NCBI RefSeq assembly: GCF_002224285.1
Contig: NZ_CP022436.1
Coordinates: 3,596,001-3,660,000 of the forward strand
Reading direction: 5' to 3'
Source: Arthrobacter sp. YN
GTDB taxonomy: Bacteria > Actinomycetota > Actinomycetes > Actinomycetales > Micrococcaceae
Length of the DNA: 64,000 bases
Of this stretch, positions 30,010 to 39,675 are shown one piece after another. The position numbers and the translations under genes were made by a program. Each line of letters begins with the position of its first letter. Within the stretch, counting starts at the first letter, position 1. Under the pieces are notes generated by a model that was given only the letters and a program-made list of their open reading frames with translations, did no database searches and was not told the DNA's origin.

Positions 30010-30654
30010 ATGACCGACGGGCCCGCCTTTCCACTCATTATCGCCCTCGCAGGCCTCCTCCTCAGCCCTGCTGCCGAGTGGCTCATCTCACTGCGGCTGC
30101 CGCGGCTCGGCGGACCCCCTCCCCTGAGGGTCCGGATCACGACGGCGGCTGTCACCTCGCTGCTGTTTGGCTTGCTCGCGTGGCGGTTTGGCGCGGCATG
30201 GGAATTGCCGGCATTTCTTTTCCTGGCATTACTTGGAGTGCAACTGTCACGGATCGACTTCGCCCTCCATTTATTGCCCAACACCCTCGTCGCGTTCCTC
30301 CTCGGAGGTGGGCTGCTGCTCCTGACGGCATCCGCAGCCCTTGCCCCGGGATGGGCGGAGCTGTTCCGAGCCCTCGCCGGCGGGGCGATCTTGTTCGGTG
30401 GCTACTTAATTCTTGGACTTCTTTCGCCGGGAAGCATCGGAATGGGCGATGTGAAGCTCGCAGCACCCCTGGGGCTGTACTTGGGGTACTTGGGTTGGCA
30501 GCAAGTACTCTTCGGGGGACTACTGGGATTCGTGGTGGGCGGGGTGCTCACGATACTGATGTTGCGCCTGCGACGCGGGGAAAAACCCACAGAAACGGCC
30601 CATGGTCCGGCAATGGTGATCGCCGCTCTTGGCGTTGCCCTGTTCATGAACTGA
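30010..30654 (+). CDS. tadV: Prepilin peptidase, A24 family (TadV/CpaA)
   Basis: 214 residues with about six hydrophobic segments. It is the aspartic protease that cuts Flp prepilin and TadE/TadG-type leaders on the cytoplasmic side. The two catalytic Asp are D83 in RIDFALHLLPN and D147 in GMGDVKLAAPLGL. The N-terminal methylase domain of type IV pilus enzymes is absent, as in TadV. ATG 30010 follows GGGAGAG. It opens the Tad locus but is separated from flp by 319 nt. Confidence 0.9.
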   Translation: MTDGPAFPLIIALAGLLLSPAAEWLISLRLPRLGGPPPLRVRITTAAVTSLLFGLLAWRFGAAWELPAFLFLALLGVQLSRIDFALHLLPNTLVAFLLGGGLLLLTASAALAPGWAELFRALAGGAILFGGYLILGLLSPGSIGMGDVKLAAPLGLYLGYLGWQQVLFGGLLGFVVGGVLTILMLRLRRGEKPTETAHGPAMVIAALGVALFMN

Positions 30655-30904
30655 CGCGGCTTAGTACGCACTTACCTCCCCGGAACGCCCCCCCAATTAA
30701 TAAGGCAGCTTTCGAAACCAAGTAGTTTTGATGCCTATTTCTTCCAAAACTGAGTACTTCCTGCCCTCAGTGCGTGCCGGCGAGTAGCGCCCACTCCCCA
30801 AGTCGAGTACGGCTACGCATTGTCGCAGCTGCTTCCCAGGGTGAATTCTTATCTCATCGAATTCCGGACCGCTAAAGGAAACATGGGGGTAGTTCGGGAG
30901 TCGA

Positions 30905-30950
30905 AGCAAATTCCGATAATTTGCTGGACCTATAACCCACTTCGTAAATA
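30905..30950 (+). promoter_or_regulatory. Candidate flp promoter with a perfect dyad operator
   Basis: AGCAAATT (30905-30912), spacer CCGAT, AATTTGCT (30918-30925) is a perfect 8-bp dyad. Its right half overlaps a candidate -35, TTGCTG (30921-30926), with -10 TAAATA (30945-30950) 18 bp later and the flp ATG 23 nt further on. A repressor bound here would shut off the pilus operon. The rest of the gap 30655-30904 shows nothing clear. Confidence 0.5.
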
Positions 30951-30973
30951 TTTTATCTGGGAAGGATATTCCA

Positions 30974-31171
30974 ATGTCTGCTTTTATGTTGACCATTACC
31001 TCGTACATTGCCGGCGTCAAGGACCGCTTCACCAAGGATGAGAAGGGAGCGACGATGGTTGAATACGGCATCATGGTCGCCGGCATTGCCGTCATCGTCA
31101 TCGCCGCCGTCTTTGCACTTGGCGCTGAAATCCTCGGTCTGTTCAACAACGTCATCGCACAGATTCCGTAG
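30974..31171 (+). CDS. flp: Flp/Fap-type type IVb pilin
   Basis: 65-residue pilin subunit. KDEKGATMVEYGIMVAG contains the processing site: cleavage after G25 leaves Glu at mature +5 (E30) followed by Tyr, the Flp signature. Residues 28-55 are the hydrophobic helix that builds the fibre. GGGAAGGA lies upstream of ATG 30974. It is first in the flp-tadE-tadG-cpaB-cpaE-cpaF-tadB-tadC run and is followed by a strong hairpin that may favour its mRNA. Confidence 0.93.
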   Translation: MSAFMLTITSYIAGVKDRFTKDEKGATMVEYGIMVAGIAVIVIAAVFALGAEILGLFNNVIAQIP

Positions 31172-31180
31172 CGAAGCGTT

Positions 31181-31227
31181 CTTTGGTTGGTCGTGGCGGC
31201 TCAAGAGTCTTTCACGACCAACCAAAG
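31181..31227 (+). promoter_or_regulatory. Intercistronic hairpin between flp and tadE
   Basis: CTTTGGTTGGTCGTG (31181-31195) and CACGACCAACCAAAG (31213-31227) form a perfect 15-bp stem with a 17-nt loop, 9 nt after the flp stop. There is no T-run, so partial termination or 3'-end protection of the pilin mRNA is more likely than full termination. Confidence 0.8.
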
Positions 31228-31270
31228 TGCTTTAACCCAATACTTTTGGATCTGGGATGGGGAGAAGGCC

Positions 31271-31678
31271 TTGAAATCAAGGACAAAAGAGCGAGGCGCC
31301 GTTGCCGTTGAGATGGCAATCCTGCTTCCACTCTTGCTGCTAATTCTAATAGGAATCATGGAGTTCGGCCGAGCCTACAACGTGCAGGTATCCCTCACGC
31401 AGGCTGCTAGGGAAGGAGCCCGCTATGCAGCAGTCCACTACCAAGACGGTGGCCTGGACGTAGCCGGCACGGCCCTCTCCGCGGCTCCTGCCCTGGACGG
31501 TCTGGGCGTCAGTGTCAGCGACAACGCCTCAAGTTGCGCACCTGGTTCCAACGTCGAGGTAACCACGAGCGTTTCGCTGACCTCTATGTCGGGATTCCTG
31601 GATGCGGGCTTCTTTGGCGCCCCAGGGATCTTTCCAATCAACATGTCAGGAGTTGGGGTGATGAGATGCGGTGGCTAG
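31271..31678 (+). CDS. tadE: TadE-family pseudopilin
   Basis: 135 residues from TTG 31271, chosen because GGGGAGAAGG lies 7 nt upstream; the first ATG-like start further up (31187) falls in the hairpin. KERGAVAVEMAILLPLLLLILIG is a short prepilin-like leader: cutting after G9 leaves Glu at +5 (E14), followed by a membrane helix. EFGRAYNVQVSLTQAAREGARYAA is the usual TadE segment. The rest is extracellular, with a Cys near its middle and one near the end. Minor pilin of the Tad system. Its end overlaps tadG by 13 nt. Confidence 0.88.
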   Translation: MKSRTKERGAVAVEMAILLPLLLLILIGIMEFGRAYNVQVSLTQAAREGARYAAVHYQDGGLDVAGTALSAAPALDGLGVSVSDNASSCAPGSNVEVTTSVSLTSMSGFLDAGFFGAPGIFPINMSGVGVMRCGG

Positions 31679-32706
31679 CTTTGCTCCACAAGCGGATTCA
31701 AGCAAGCGACAGCTCCACGGAGTCGGAGCGCGGAGCCGCAACAATCGTCGTTGCAGGAATGATGGTGGTGTTACTGGGCTTCGCGGCGCTGGCCGTGGAT
31801 GTCGGAGCACTCTATGCCGAGAAGGCGCAGCTGCAAAACGGAGCTGATGCAGCAGCCTTGGCCATTGCCACGGACTGTGCAGGGGGAAGTTGCGGCAACA
31901 GCGCGTCTACTGGCAACCAATTCGCCAACAACAATGCGAATGACAGTGCCAGCGGCGCTGCGGTGACCTTTCCTGCCTCGACTACCGTTCGCGTAGCCAC
32001 CAACGCCCGCGACACCAATGGCCAGAACAGTTTCTCCCTGTTCTTCGCCCAAGTGTTGGGAGTCCAAACGGCTCAGGTTGGCGCAGTCGCCGAAGCTTCG
32101 TGGGGCGCGCCGTCCAGTGCCACGACTCTTCCTTGGACCGTTAGTGAATGTGTCTTCAAGAAGTATCTTTCGCCGGCCCAACTCGCATCGCTGAACTCCA
32201 CCGGAAGCTTCATCGGAGACCCCATCCCGACTCATATTCTTCTTCGCTACGACGAGAACGCTCCGACAGCCCCTGGGTGCGCAGCCCAAAACGGCTACCA
32301 ACCTGGCGGCTTTGGTTGGCTTAAGACCAATTCTGGTTGTTCGACGAATATCGATCTCGATATGACGGTCAACGGCCAGACCGGCAACCATTTCCCTAAT
32401 GCAGCTGGATGCAACGCAGCCCTGGCGACCATCATGGATGAGCCCGCGCTCATTCCGCTATTCAAGACGGCAGCCGGCAACGGCAGCAACGCAAAGTACA
32501 CACTGGTCGGCTTCGCTGCCTTTCAAGTCACCGGTTACAAATTCAGCGGCTCTGGGGCCGTTGTGGATCCCCTTGCTCCGAGCTGCAACGGAAACTGCCG
32601 CGGACTCCAGGGGTTTTTCTCCCGCTTCGTATCGCTCGAAGAGGGCATGCAGGCAACAGAAGGCACTCCCAATTATGGGGCCTCCGTTGTCACGCTCACT
32701 GAGTAG
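31666..32706 (+). CDS. tadG: TadG-like pilus assembly protein with Tad domain
   Basis: 346 residues from ATG 31666, which overlaps the tadE stop. ERGAATIVVAGMMVVLLGFAALAVDVG is the N-terminal Tad (TadG-like) membrane helix; ALYAEKAQLQNGADAAALA follows, as in the family. The rest is a secreted region of low similarity with several Cys (for example CAGGSC and CNGNC), perhaps disulphide-bonded. Likely a minor pilin or surface partner of the Flp fibre. The first half resembles many actinobacterial TadE/G proteins; the C-terminal half I do not recognise. Confidence 0.82.
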   Translation: MRWLALLHKRIQASDSSTESERGAATIVVAGMMVVLLGFAALAVDVGALYAEKAQLQNGADAAALAIATDCAGGSCGNSASTGNQFANNNANDSASGAAVTFPASTTVRVATNARDTNGQNSFSLFFAQVLGVQTAQVGAVAEASWGAPSSATTLPWTVSECVFKKYLSPAQLASLNSTGSFIGDPIPTHILLRYDENAPTAPGCAAQNGYQPGGFGWLKTNSGCSTNIDLDMTVNGQTGNHFPNAAGCNAALATIMDEPALIPLFKTAAGNGSNAKYTLVGFAAFQVTGYKFSGSGAVVDPLAPSCNGNCRGLQGFFSRFVSLEEGMQATEGTPNYGASVVTLTE

Positions 32707-32757
32707 CGGGCAGATACGCCCCTGTTCTGGAATCCGAAAGAATCAAAGGAGTAGAAA

Positions 32758-33525
32758 GTGAAAACACGCCTACTGGGAGGCATTGCAGCACTGCTATTGG
32801 CAGTCATTGGCACCGTCCTGCTGGTCACCTATGTTCAAGGGGCCGACAAGCGGGCGCAGCAAGGGCTTGATCCCGTAACCGTACTTGTTGTGAAGGAACG
32901 CATTCCGGCCGGCACCAAGGCCGAGGAGCTTCAGTCCAAGGTCAAGGCCGAAACCCTGCCGCAGTCAGCAGTCGCGCCAGGCACCATCAACGCCCTCAGT
33001 GATCAAAAGGGCAAAGTTACCTCTTCAGACCTTCAACCTGGAGAGCAACTTTTGGGAGTCAAGTTGGTCAGCCCCAAAGAATTGGTCCCTGGCACTGTTC
33101 CCGTTCCCGAGGGCTTGCAGGAAGCGACGTTTGTTCTTGCTCCGGAGCGCATGCTCGGAGGTCGGGTCGAGGCCGGCGATACAGTCACTGTCTTCGCCTC
33201 CTTCAAGCTGGACGAGGCTGTGCCTGCGGGAGCCAATCTGCCCACTGGATTGACTGGGTGGAAGGACTTTACTGAACTCCTGTACCACGACGTTCTGGTG
33301 ACTGCCGTTCAGCAGGCCGCCCCCGACGCTGAGAAATCTGCCGGCACTGAAAAGGCCGTCGCACTCCCCAATGGCTCGGCATATGTCACCGTTGCCCTTA
33401 GTGACGTCAACGCAGCCAAGATGGTCTTCGGGGCAGAGTTCGGCACCCTGTGGCTCTCCAAGCAGACAGATAAGACCGTCAAGGGCGATCCGCCAACAAC
33501 CACGTTCGGAGGGCTGGTCCAATGA
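32758..33525 (+). CDS. cpaB: Flp pilus assembly protein CpaB/RcpC
   Basis: 255 residues. An N-terminal anchor (LLGGIAALLLAVIGTVLLVTY) precedes a SAF-type domain (PVTVLVVKERIPAGTKAEEL) and an RcpC-like C-terminal domain. In Gram-negatives CpaB sits in the periplasm with the secretin; this locus has no secretin gene, so here it is probably a wall-side channel or scaffold. Start GTG 32758 follows AAAGGAG. The stop overlaps cpaE in ATGA. Confidence 0.88.
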   Translation: MKTRLLGGIAALLLAVIGTVLLVTYVQGADKRAQQGLDPVTVLVVKERIPAGTKAEELQSKVKAETLPQSAVAPGTINALSDQKGKVTSSDLQPGEQLLGVKLVSPKELVPGTVPVPEGLQEATFVLAPERMLGGRVEAGDTVTVFASFKLDEAVPAGANLPTGLTGWKDFTELLYHDVLVTAVQQAAPDAEKSAGTEKAVALPNGSAYVTVALSDVNAAKMVFGAEFGTLWLSKQTDKTVKGDPPTTTFGGLVQ

Positions 33526-34717
33526 GCCGATTCGTAGCCATCACCGCGGTCCGGGACTTTGAAGGCAGGGTACGACAAGCCATTACTGGGGCACTGCACG
33601 GTGACCTTCAAACCTTGTCACCCTCAGTCCTCCAATCCGGTACCGACGAAATCTTCAAACAGCTGACAGGAGCACCTCCCGAGGTCATGATCCTCGGCCC
33701 GGGGGTCAATCCCGACGACGCCTTCAAACTGGCCACGGTGATTGATCTTCAGTATCCGGAAATCAGCCTTCTGATGGTGGCCGAGCCAACCGCAGACGTT
33801 GTGCTGAAAGCCATGCACGCAGGAGTCAGGGATGTGGTGGCGCCGGAAGCTGAGGTCAACGAGCTCCGGGTGCTCCTGGAGCGCGCGTGCTTGGCCGCCG
33901 CCAGCCGGCGACGCGGAATGCAGCCAGCTGCCGAATCCGGACAAGAGCGGGGACGGGTCATTGCCGTCATGTCACCGAAAGGCGGCGTGGGGAAGACCAC
34001 AGTGGCCACCAATCTTGCCATCGGCCTAGGGACGCTTGCACCCATGAGCGTAGTGATCGTCGACCTGGATCTACAGTTCGGGGACGTCGCTTCCGGTCTA
34101 CTGCTGGAGCCCGAGCACTCCATCACCGAGGCCGTACACGGAGCTGCCGCCCAGGACTCCATGGTCCTCAAAGCGTTCTTGACAGTTCACCCTGCCGGAA
34201 TCTATGCACTCTGCGCCCCGCAAAAGCCGTCCGACTCGGACTACATCACGGCCGACCACGTCACCCGCCTCCTCAATCAGCTGGCGACGGAGTTCAAGTA
34301 TGTCGTGGTGGACACGGCACCAGGTCTTGGCGAACACTGCCTGGCGACCTTGGAGTTGGCCACCGACGGCGTGTGGGTCTGTGGGATGGATGTGCCAAGC
34401 ATTAGGGGTCTCCGGAAGTGCTTCAGCGTCCTGAAGGAACTTCAGCTGTTGCCACAGGGCCGGCATACCGTCTTGAACTTCGCGGACAGGAAGAGTGGTC
34501 TTTCTGTCCAAGATGTTGAAGCCACTATCGGGGTTCCCATTGACACGGTAATTCCCCGGTCCAGAACACTCCCCTACTCAACGAACCGGGGAATTCCGGT
34601 CCTTCAGGGGACAGCCAGGGATTCAGCGACCAAAGGATTGAGGAAGCTCGTCCAACGGTTCGACCCCCGATTGGAAACGACGCCTCAGAACAAGCTGCAC
34701 CGAAGGGTGGTGGTGTC

Positions 34718-34721
<4 letters not shown>
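33522..34721 (+). CDS. cpaE: Pilus assembly ATPase CpaE/TadZ
   Basis: 399 residues. Residues 1 to about 130 form an atypical receiver-like domain (EVMILGPGVNPDDAF, VRDVVAPEAEVNEL). A MinD/ParA-type ATPase follows with deviant Walker A SPKGGVGKTTVATNLAIGLG, VIVDLDLQFGDV, and VVVDTAPGLGEH. TadZ-type proteins place the Tad machine in the cell. It overlaps cpaB and cpaF by 4 nt at each end, so translation is coupled. Confidence 0.93.
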
Positions 34722-36160
<1,439 letters not shown>

Positions 36161-36162
36161 CT

Positions 36163-37104
36163 ATGGATTCTCCAGCGCTTTTCGTCCTGGCAATCGTGCT
36201 CTGTGCAGCCGCCCTTATCGTCTTGGTGGCTGTGGTCTTAAAACCTCAAAACGGAAGCATCCCCATCGAGCGTCGCCGAGTCGACCTGCCACAGGACAGT
36301 TCAGCTGTTGGGCGTGTCTCAGAGTCTGCGGTCCGCTTCGTTGACACGGCAATAGGCAAGTCAGGTGGCCCGTTCAACCGTGAGGTGCTCTACAACGCCG
36401 GCGTAAAACAGGCGCCCGCCGACGTGACCGTTGTGGTGACCATCGCAGCATTGCTCCTTGGTGCCTTCGGCTGGCTTCTGATAAACCCTTTCATTGGCGT
36501 TCTCTTGGCTGTCGGAGTTCCCTTTGGTGCCAAGCTGATGCTGGTCGTCAAGACAGAAAAGCGCAGGGGCAAGTTCGAGATGCAGCTAACGGATACCATC
36601 CAGATGCTGATCGGCGGCCTTCGTGTGGGACACAGTGTCATGCGTACGCTCGAGGCCGCCGCCCAGGAATCCCAAGCGCCGACGTCGGAGGAACTGGCCC
36701 GCATCGTCAATGAGGTCCGGATTGGCAAGGATCCCCGGCAAGCCTTGGAAGACTGCGCGATCCGCATGGACAGCGAAGACTTCCGTTGGATAGGGCAGGC
36801 GATCCAAATAAACAGGGAGGTCGGCGGAGACCTGGCGGAGGTACTGGAGCAAGTAGGAGCAACGATTCGGGAACGCAGCGAAATCAAAGGCCACGTTCGC
36901 TCTCTCAGCGCAGAAGGCAAAATGTCAGCCGTGATCCTGATGGCGCTGCCAGTCGTCGTAGCTCTGGCGATTGCAGTCATTAACCCGGGCTATGTACGGC
37001 TTTTCGTTGAACATCCGCTCGGCATCGCCATGATGGTGCTGAGTTTTCTCATGTTTGTGGTCGGCGGATTCTGGATGAGCCGCACCGTGAAGATCAAGTT
37101 CTAG
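36163..37104 (+). CDS. tadB: Tad inner-membrane platform protein TadB
   Basis: 313 residues of the GspF/TadB family. Hydrophobic segments lie at about 4-24, 88-125 and two near the C-terminus. The central cytoplasmic domain has MQLTDTIQMLIGGLRVGHSVMRTLE and EVGGDLAEVLEQVGATIRER, standard for type II secretion F domains. The ribosome site GAGGAGA lies within the end of cpaF. It pairs with TadC as the platform for CpaF. Confidence 0.93.
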   Translation: MDSPALFVLAIVLCAAALIVLVAVVLKPQNGSIPIERRRVDLPQDSSAVGRVSESAVRFVDTAIGKSGGPFNREVLYNAGVKQAPADVTVVVTIAALLLGAFGWLLINPFIGVLLAVGVPFGAKLMLVVKTEKRRGKFEMQLTDTIQMLIGGLRVGHSVMRTLEAAAQESQAPTSEELARIVNEVRIGKDPRQALEDCAIRMDSEDFRWIGQAIQINREVGGDLAEVLEQVGATIRERSEIKGHVRSLSAEGKMSAVILMALPVVVALAIAVINPGYVRLFVEHPLGIAMMVLSFLMFVVGGFWMSRTVKIKF

Positions 37105-37115
37105 GAGGTATTGCC

Positions 37116-37994
37116 ATGACGCCCTTGGTGTGGCTCTTCATTGCCATCATCGTGTTGCCGCTCGCCTACTTTGCATGGTCTTTGGCTACTGTTGACCGAA
37201 AGGGTCTCTTCGCCATCCAGACCAACCTTGGCTCCGGTTTCGCACAGGGAGCCGGTGTCAACGTCCAACGCCCACCACTTCTGCTGGGTGTTGCCCGGAA
37301 GCTCACACCTGGCAGTTACGAAGCCAAGCTCGACCACTGGCTGGCCGTGGCGGGTCGTCCGAAGTCGATGCCCCTAACCAAGCTCATTGCAATGAAACCG
37401 GTATTGGCTTTGGGCGGGGCCCTTGCTGGAACATTGTTGTTCGTCATCAACCCGGTGCCCGGGGTTGTGGGGCTGGGGCTCTTCCTGACGGTGTTCCTCT
37501 ACTTCATCCCCGACCTCTTGATCTACAACACGGGGATCAAACGGCAGGACGCCATCAAACTCGAATTTCCTAACACTCTCGATCAAATGCTCATATCGGT
37601 CGAGGCCGGCCTCGGGTTCGAATCCGCTATGGAGCGGGCATCCTCACAAGGCACCGGACCCCTCGCTCACGAACTGATGCGAACCCTGCAAGACATTCAG
37701 GTCGGTCGTCCCCGGCAGGAGTCCTACGAAGCCCTGGCTGAGCGGTGCACGGTGCACGATATACGGAGCTTTGTTCTGGCGGTCATCCAAGCAGACAAGT
37801 ATGGCATCGGTATCGCCAATGTGCTTCGTGCCCAAGCCAAGCAGGCACGTGTCAAACGCCGCCAGAACGCTGAGGAGAAGGCGCAAAAACTGCCGGTCAA
37901 AGTGCTCTTTCCTCTGCTGTTCTGCATTTTCCCCGTGCTGTTCATAGTCCTTCTGGGTCCGGCGGTCATCAGGATCATCCAAGCCTTCTCCTGA
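37116..37994 (+). CDS. tadC: Tad inner-membrane platform protein TadC
   Basis: 292 residues, second GspF-type platform protein. LPNTLDQM-like FPNTLDQMLISVEAGLGFESAMERA is the F-domain core; DIRSFVLAVIQADKYGIGIANVLR is the usual second half, and two C-terminal helices end the protein. AGGAGG stands 8 nt before ATG 37116. It is the last gene of the Tad operon and is followed by a hairpin and convergent truA. Confidence 0.93.
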   Translation: MTPLVWLFIAIIVLPLAYFAWSLATVDRKGLFAIQTNLGSGFAQGAGVNVQRPPLLLGVARKLTPGSYEAKLDHWLAVAGRPKSMPLTKLIAMKPVLALGGALAGTLLFVINPVPGVVGLGLFLTVFLYFIPDLLIYNTGIKRQDAIKLEFPNTLDQMLISVEAGLGFESAMERASSQGTGPLAHELMRTLQDIQVGRPRQESYEALAERCTVHDIRSFVLAVIQADKYGIGIANVLRAQAKQARVKRRQNAEEKAQKLPVKVLFPLLFCIFPVLFIVLLGPAVIRIIQAFS

Positions 37995-38056
37995 TCTTGC
38001 CCCGCAGGAAATAGACCGGCACTTCGCGGATCCCAGACCACGGAGTGCCACAACGG

Positions 38057-38087
38057 CCCCCTTCCGGTACCCAGAGCCGGGAGGGGG
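38057..38087. terminator. Putative bidirectional terminator between tadC and truA
   Basis: CCCCCTTCCGG (38057-38067) pairs with CCGGGAGGGGG (38077-38087), 11 pairs including one G-T, with a 9-nt loop. No T-run. It lies midway between the two convergent genes. Confidence 0.5.
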
Positions 38088-38126
38088 TCCTCCAACGTCC
38101 TGGGAAAGCGTCAAGGCAAGAAGCCC

Positions 38127-38969
38127 CTAAGCCCGCCGCGCCCGCGTCAGCTCAGCCCGGGCCAGCATCTCGGCATCCGACGGATAAGCAACTTCCTCCA
38201 GTACCAGGGGATGCGGTGCAGCGAGCACGGATTTGGCATCGCGCTTCCTCTCCAGAAGGCGCGAGTGCAGCCAGCCCGGGGACTCCAACTCCTCCCCCAC
38301 CCGCAGGGCAGACCCCACCAAGGACCGCACCATGTTGTGGCAGAAAGCATCAGCCTGAACGGTGGCAACAATGACCCCGTCGCTTCCCCGGGAAAAGGAG
38401 AACTTCTGCAGCTCACGAATGGTGGTGGCACCTTCCCGCGGCTTGCAGTACGAGCGGAAATCCTGGAGCCCCAGCAACGCCAGGACACCGGAGTTCATGA
38501 GCGAAACATCCAAGGGCGCTTTGTGCCACAGCGTAATGCTCCGCAGAAGGGGATCCCACCGTTCGGGACCGTCCGCAATGCGGTAACTGTACCTACGCCA
38601 TAACGCTGAAAAGCGGGCGTCGAATCCTTCCGGCGCCAGACCGGCGTCGTGCACTTCCACGGCTCCCGTGAGGTCGCCGAGTATCCGGCTCAACGCGCCG
38701 CGGAGACGTCTCAACAGCGCGACGGCGGGATCGAGTTCATGCCCACGCGGCAGTGACAGCCACTCGGCTTCGGTCAGGTCCAGATGGACCACCTGGCCGC
38801 GGGCGTGGACACCGGCGTCCGTCCTGCCAGCCACCGTGACACGGACCGGCCGTTGGAGCAGGAGCGCCAGCGCTTCCTCCAGAGAACCCTGAACAGTACG
38901 AAGCCCGGGCTGCAGGGCCCATCCATTGAAGGGTCCGCCGTCGTAAGAGAGATCAAGCCGTACACGCAA
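38127..38969 (-). CDS. truA: tRNA pseudouridine(38-40) synthase TruA
   Basis: 280 residues. RLDLSYDGGPFNGWALQPGLRTVQG opens the first domain, VTVAGRTDAGVHARGQVVH carries the catalytic Asp, and FRSYCKPREGATTIRELQ and DAFCHNMVRSLVGSALRVGEG-like segments follow. It isomerises U38-U40 of tRNA anticodon arms. The only plausible start is TTG 38969, which lies in the T-tract of the rplQ terminator; the GGCGGG in front is part of that stem. The rpoA-rplQ-truA order is usual. Confidence 0.93.
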   Translation of the reverse strand: MRVRLDLSYDGGPFNGWALQPGLRTVQGSLEEALALLLQRPVRVTVAGRTDAGVHARGQVVHLDLTEAEWLSLPRGHELDPAVALLRRLRGALSRILGDLTGAVEVHDAGLAPEGFDARFSALWRRYSYRIADGPERWDPLLRSITLWHKAPLDVSLMNSGVLALLGLQDFRSYCKPREGATTIRELQKFSFSRGSDGVIVATVQADAFCHNMVRSLVGSALRVGEELESPGWLHSRLLERKRDAKSVLAAPHPLVLEEVAYPSDAEMLARAELTRARRA

Positions 38970-39005
38970 AAACCCGCCGCCCCCAAAACGGGGGCAGCGG
39001 GTTTT
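38968..39005 (-). terminator. rplQ terminator overlapping the truA start
   Basis: CCCGC-CG-CCCCC (38973-38984) pairs with GGGGG-CA-GCGGG (38990-39001), flanked by A and T runs. On the minus strand the stem is followed by TTTTT, and the last two T of that run are the first two bases of the truA TTG codon. Confidence 0.8.
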
Positions 39006-39048
39006 CGTTCGTTCATAGACTTAAGTCTACTGCGAAGAATTCAGTGAA

Positions 39049-39609
39049 TTACTTCTTGTCCTCAGCGGCCGGAGCCTCTTCGGTTTCAGCAGCTTCAGCT
39101 TCAGCAGCGTCGGCTTCAGCGGCCGGAGCCTCTTCCGTCTCAGCAGCTTCTGCTTCTACAGCTTCGGTCTCAACGACCTCTTCCTCGGCAGCCGGAGCAG
39201 CCTTGGCAGCGGCAGCGGTTGCTTCAGCAACAACAGCCTGCTTCGGGGAAACCGGCTCGAGAACGAGCTCGATGACAGCCATGGGAGCGTTGTCGCCCTT
39301 GCGGTTGCCGATCTTGGTGATGCGGGTGTAGCCACCATCGCGGTTGGCAACGGCGCCGGCGATGTCGGTGAACAGCTCGTGGACAACGCCCTTGTCGCTG
39401 ATCAGGCCGAGAACGCGGCGGCGGGAAGCGAGGTCGCCACGCTTGGCGAAGGTGACCAGACGCTCTGCGTACGGCTTAAGGCGCTTGGCCTTGGTGACCG
39501 TGGTGGTGATGCGCTTGTGCTCAAACAGAGCAGCTGCCAGGTTCGCGAGCATCAGGCGCTCGTGAGCCGGGCCGCCTCCGAGGCGCGGACCCTTAGTGGG
39601 GGTAGGCAT
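39049..39609 (-). CDS. rplQ: 50S ribosomal protein L17 with acidic C-terminal extension
   Basis: 186 residues. The first 118 or so are normal L17 ([55 protein letters not shown]). From about residue 130 an Ala/Glu-rich tail follows, in which [14 protein letters not shown] occurs twice; the DNA there is correspondingly repetitive (39070-39180). Such tails on L17 are seen in other actinobacteria. ATG 39609 follows AGGAGA. Cotranscribed with rpoA. Confidence 0.97.
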   Translation of the reverse strand: MPTPTKGPRLGGGPAHERLMLANLAAALFEHKRITTTVTKAKRLKPYAERLVTFAKRGDLASRRRVLGLISDKGVVHELFTDIAGAVANRDGGYTRITKIGNRKGDNAPMAVIELVLEPVSPKQAVVAEATAAAAKAAPAAEEEVVETEAVEAEAAETEEAPAAEADAAEAEAAETEEAPAAEDKK

Positions 39610-39675
39610 AGTTATTTCTCCTGTTATGTAAGCCGTTCAGGTCCACTGCTGGACCCGGCGGCCAAGATCTGCTGT

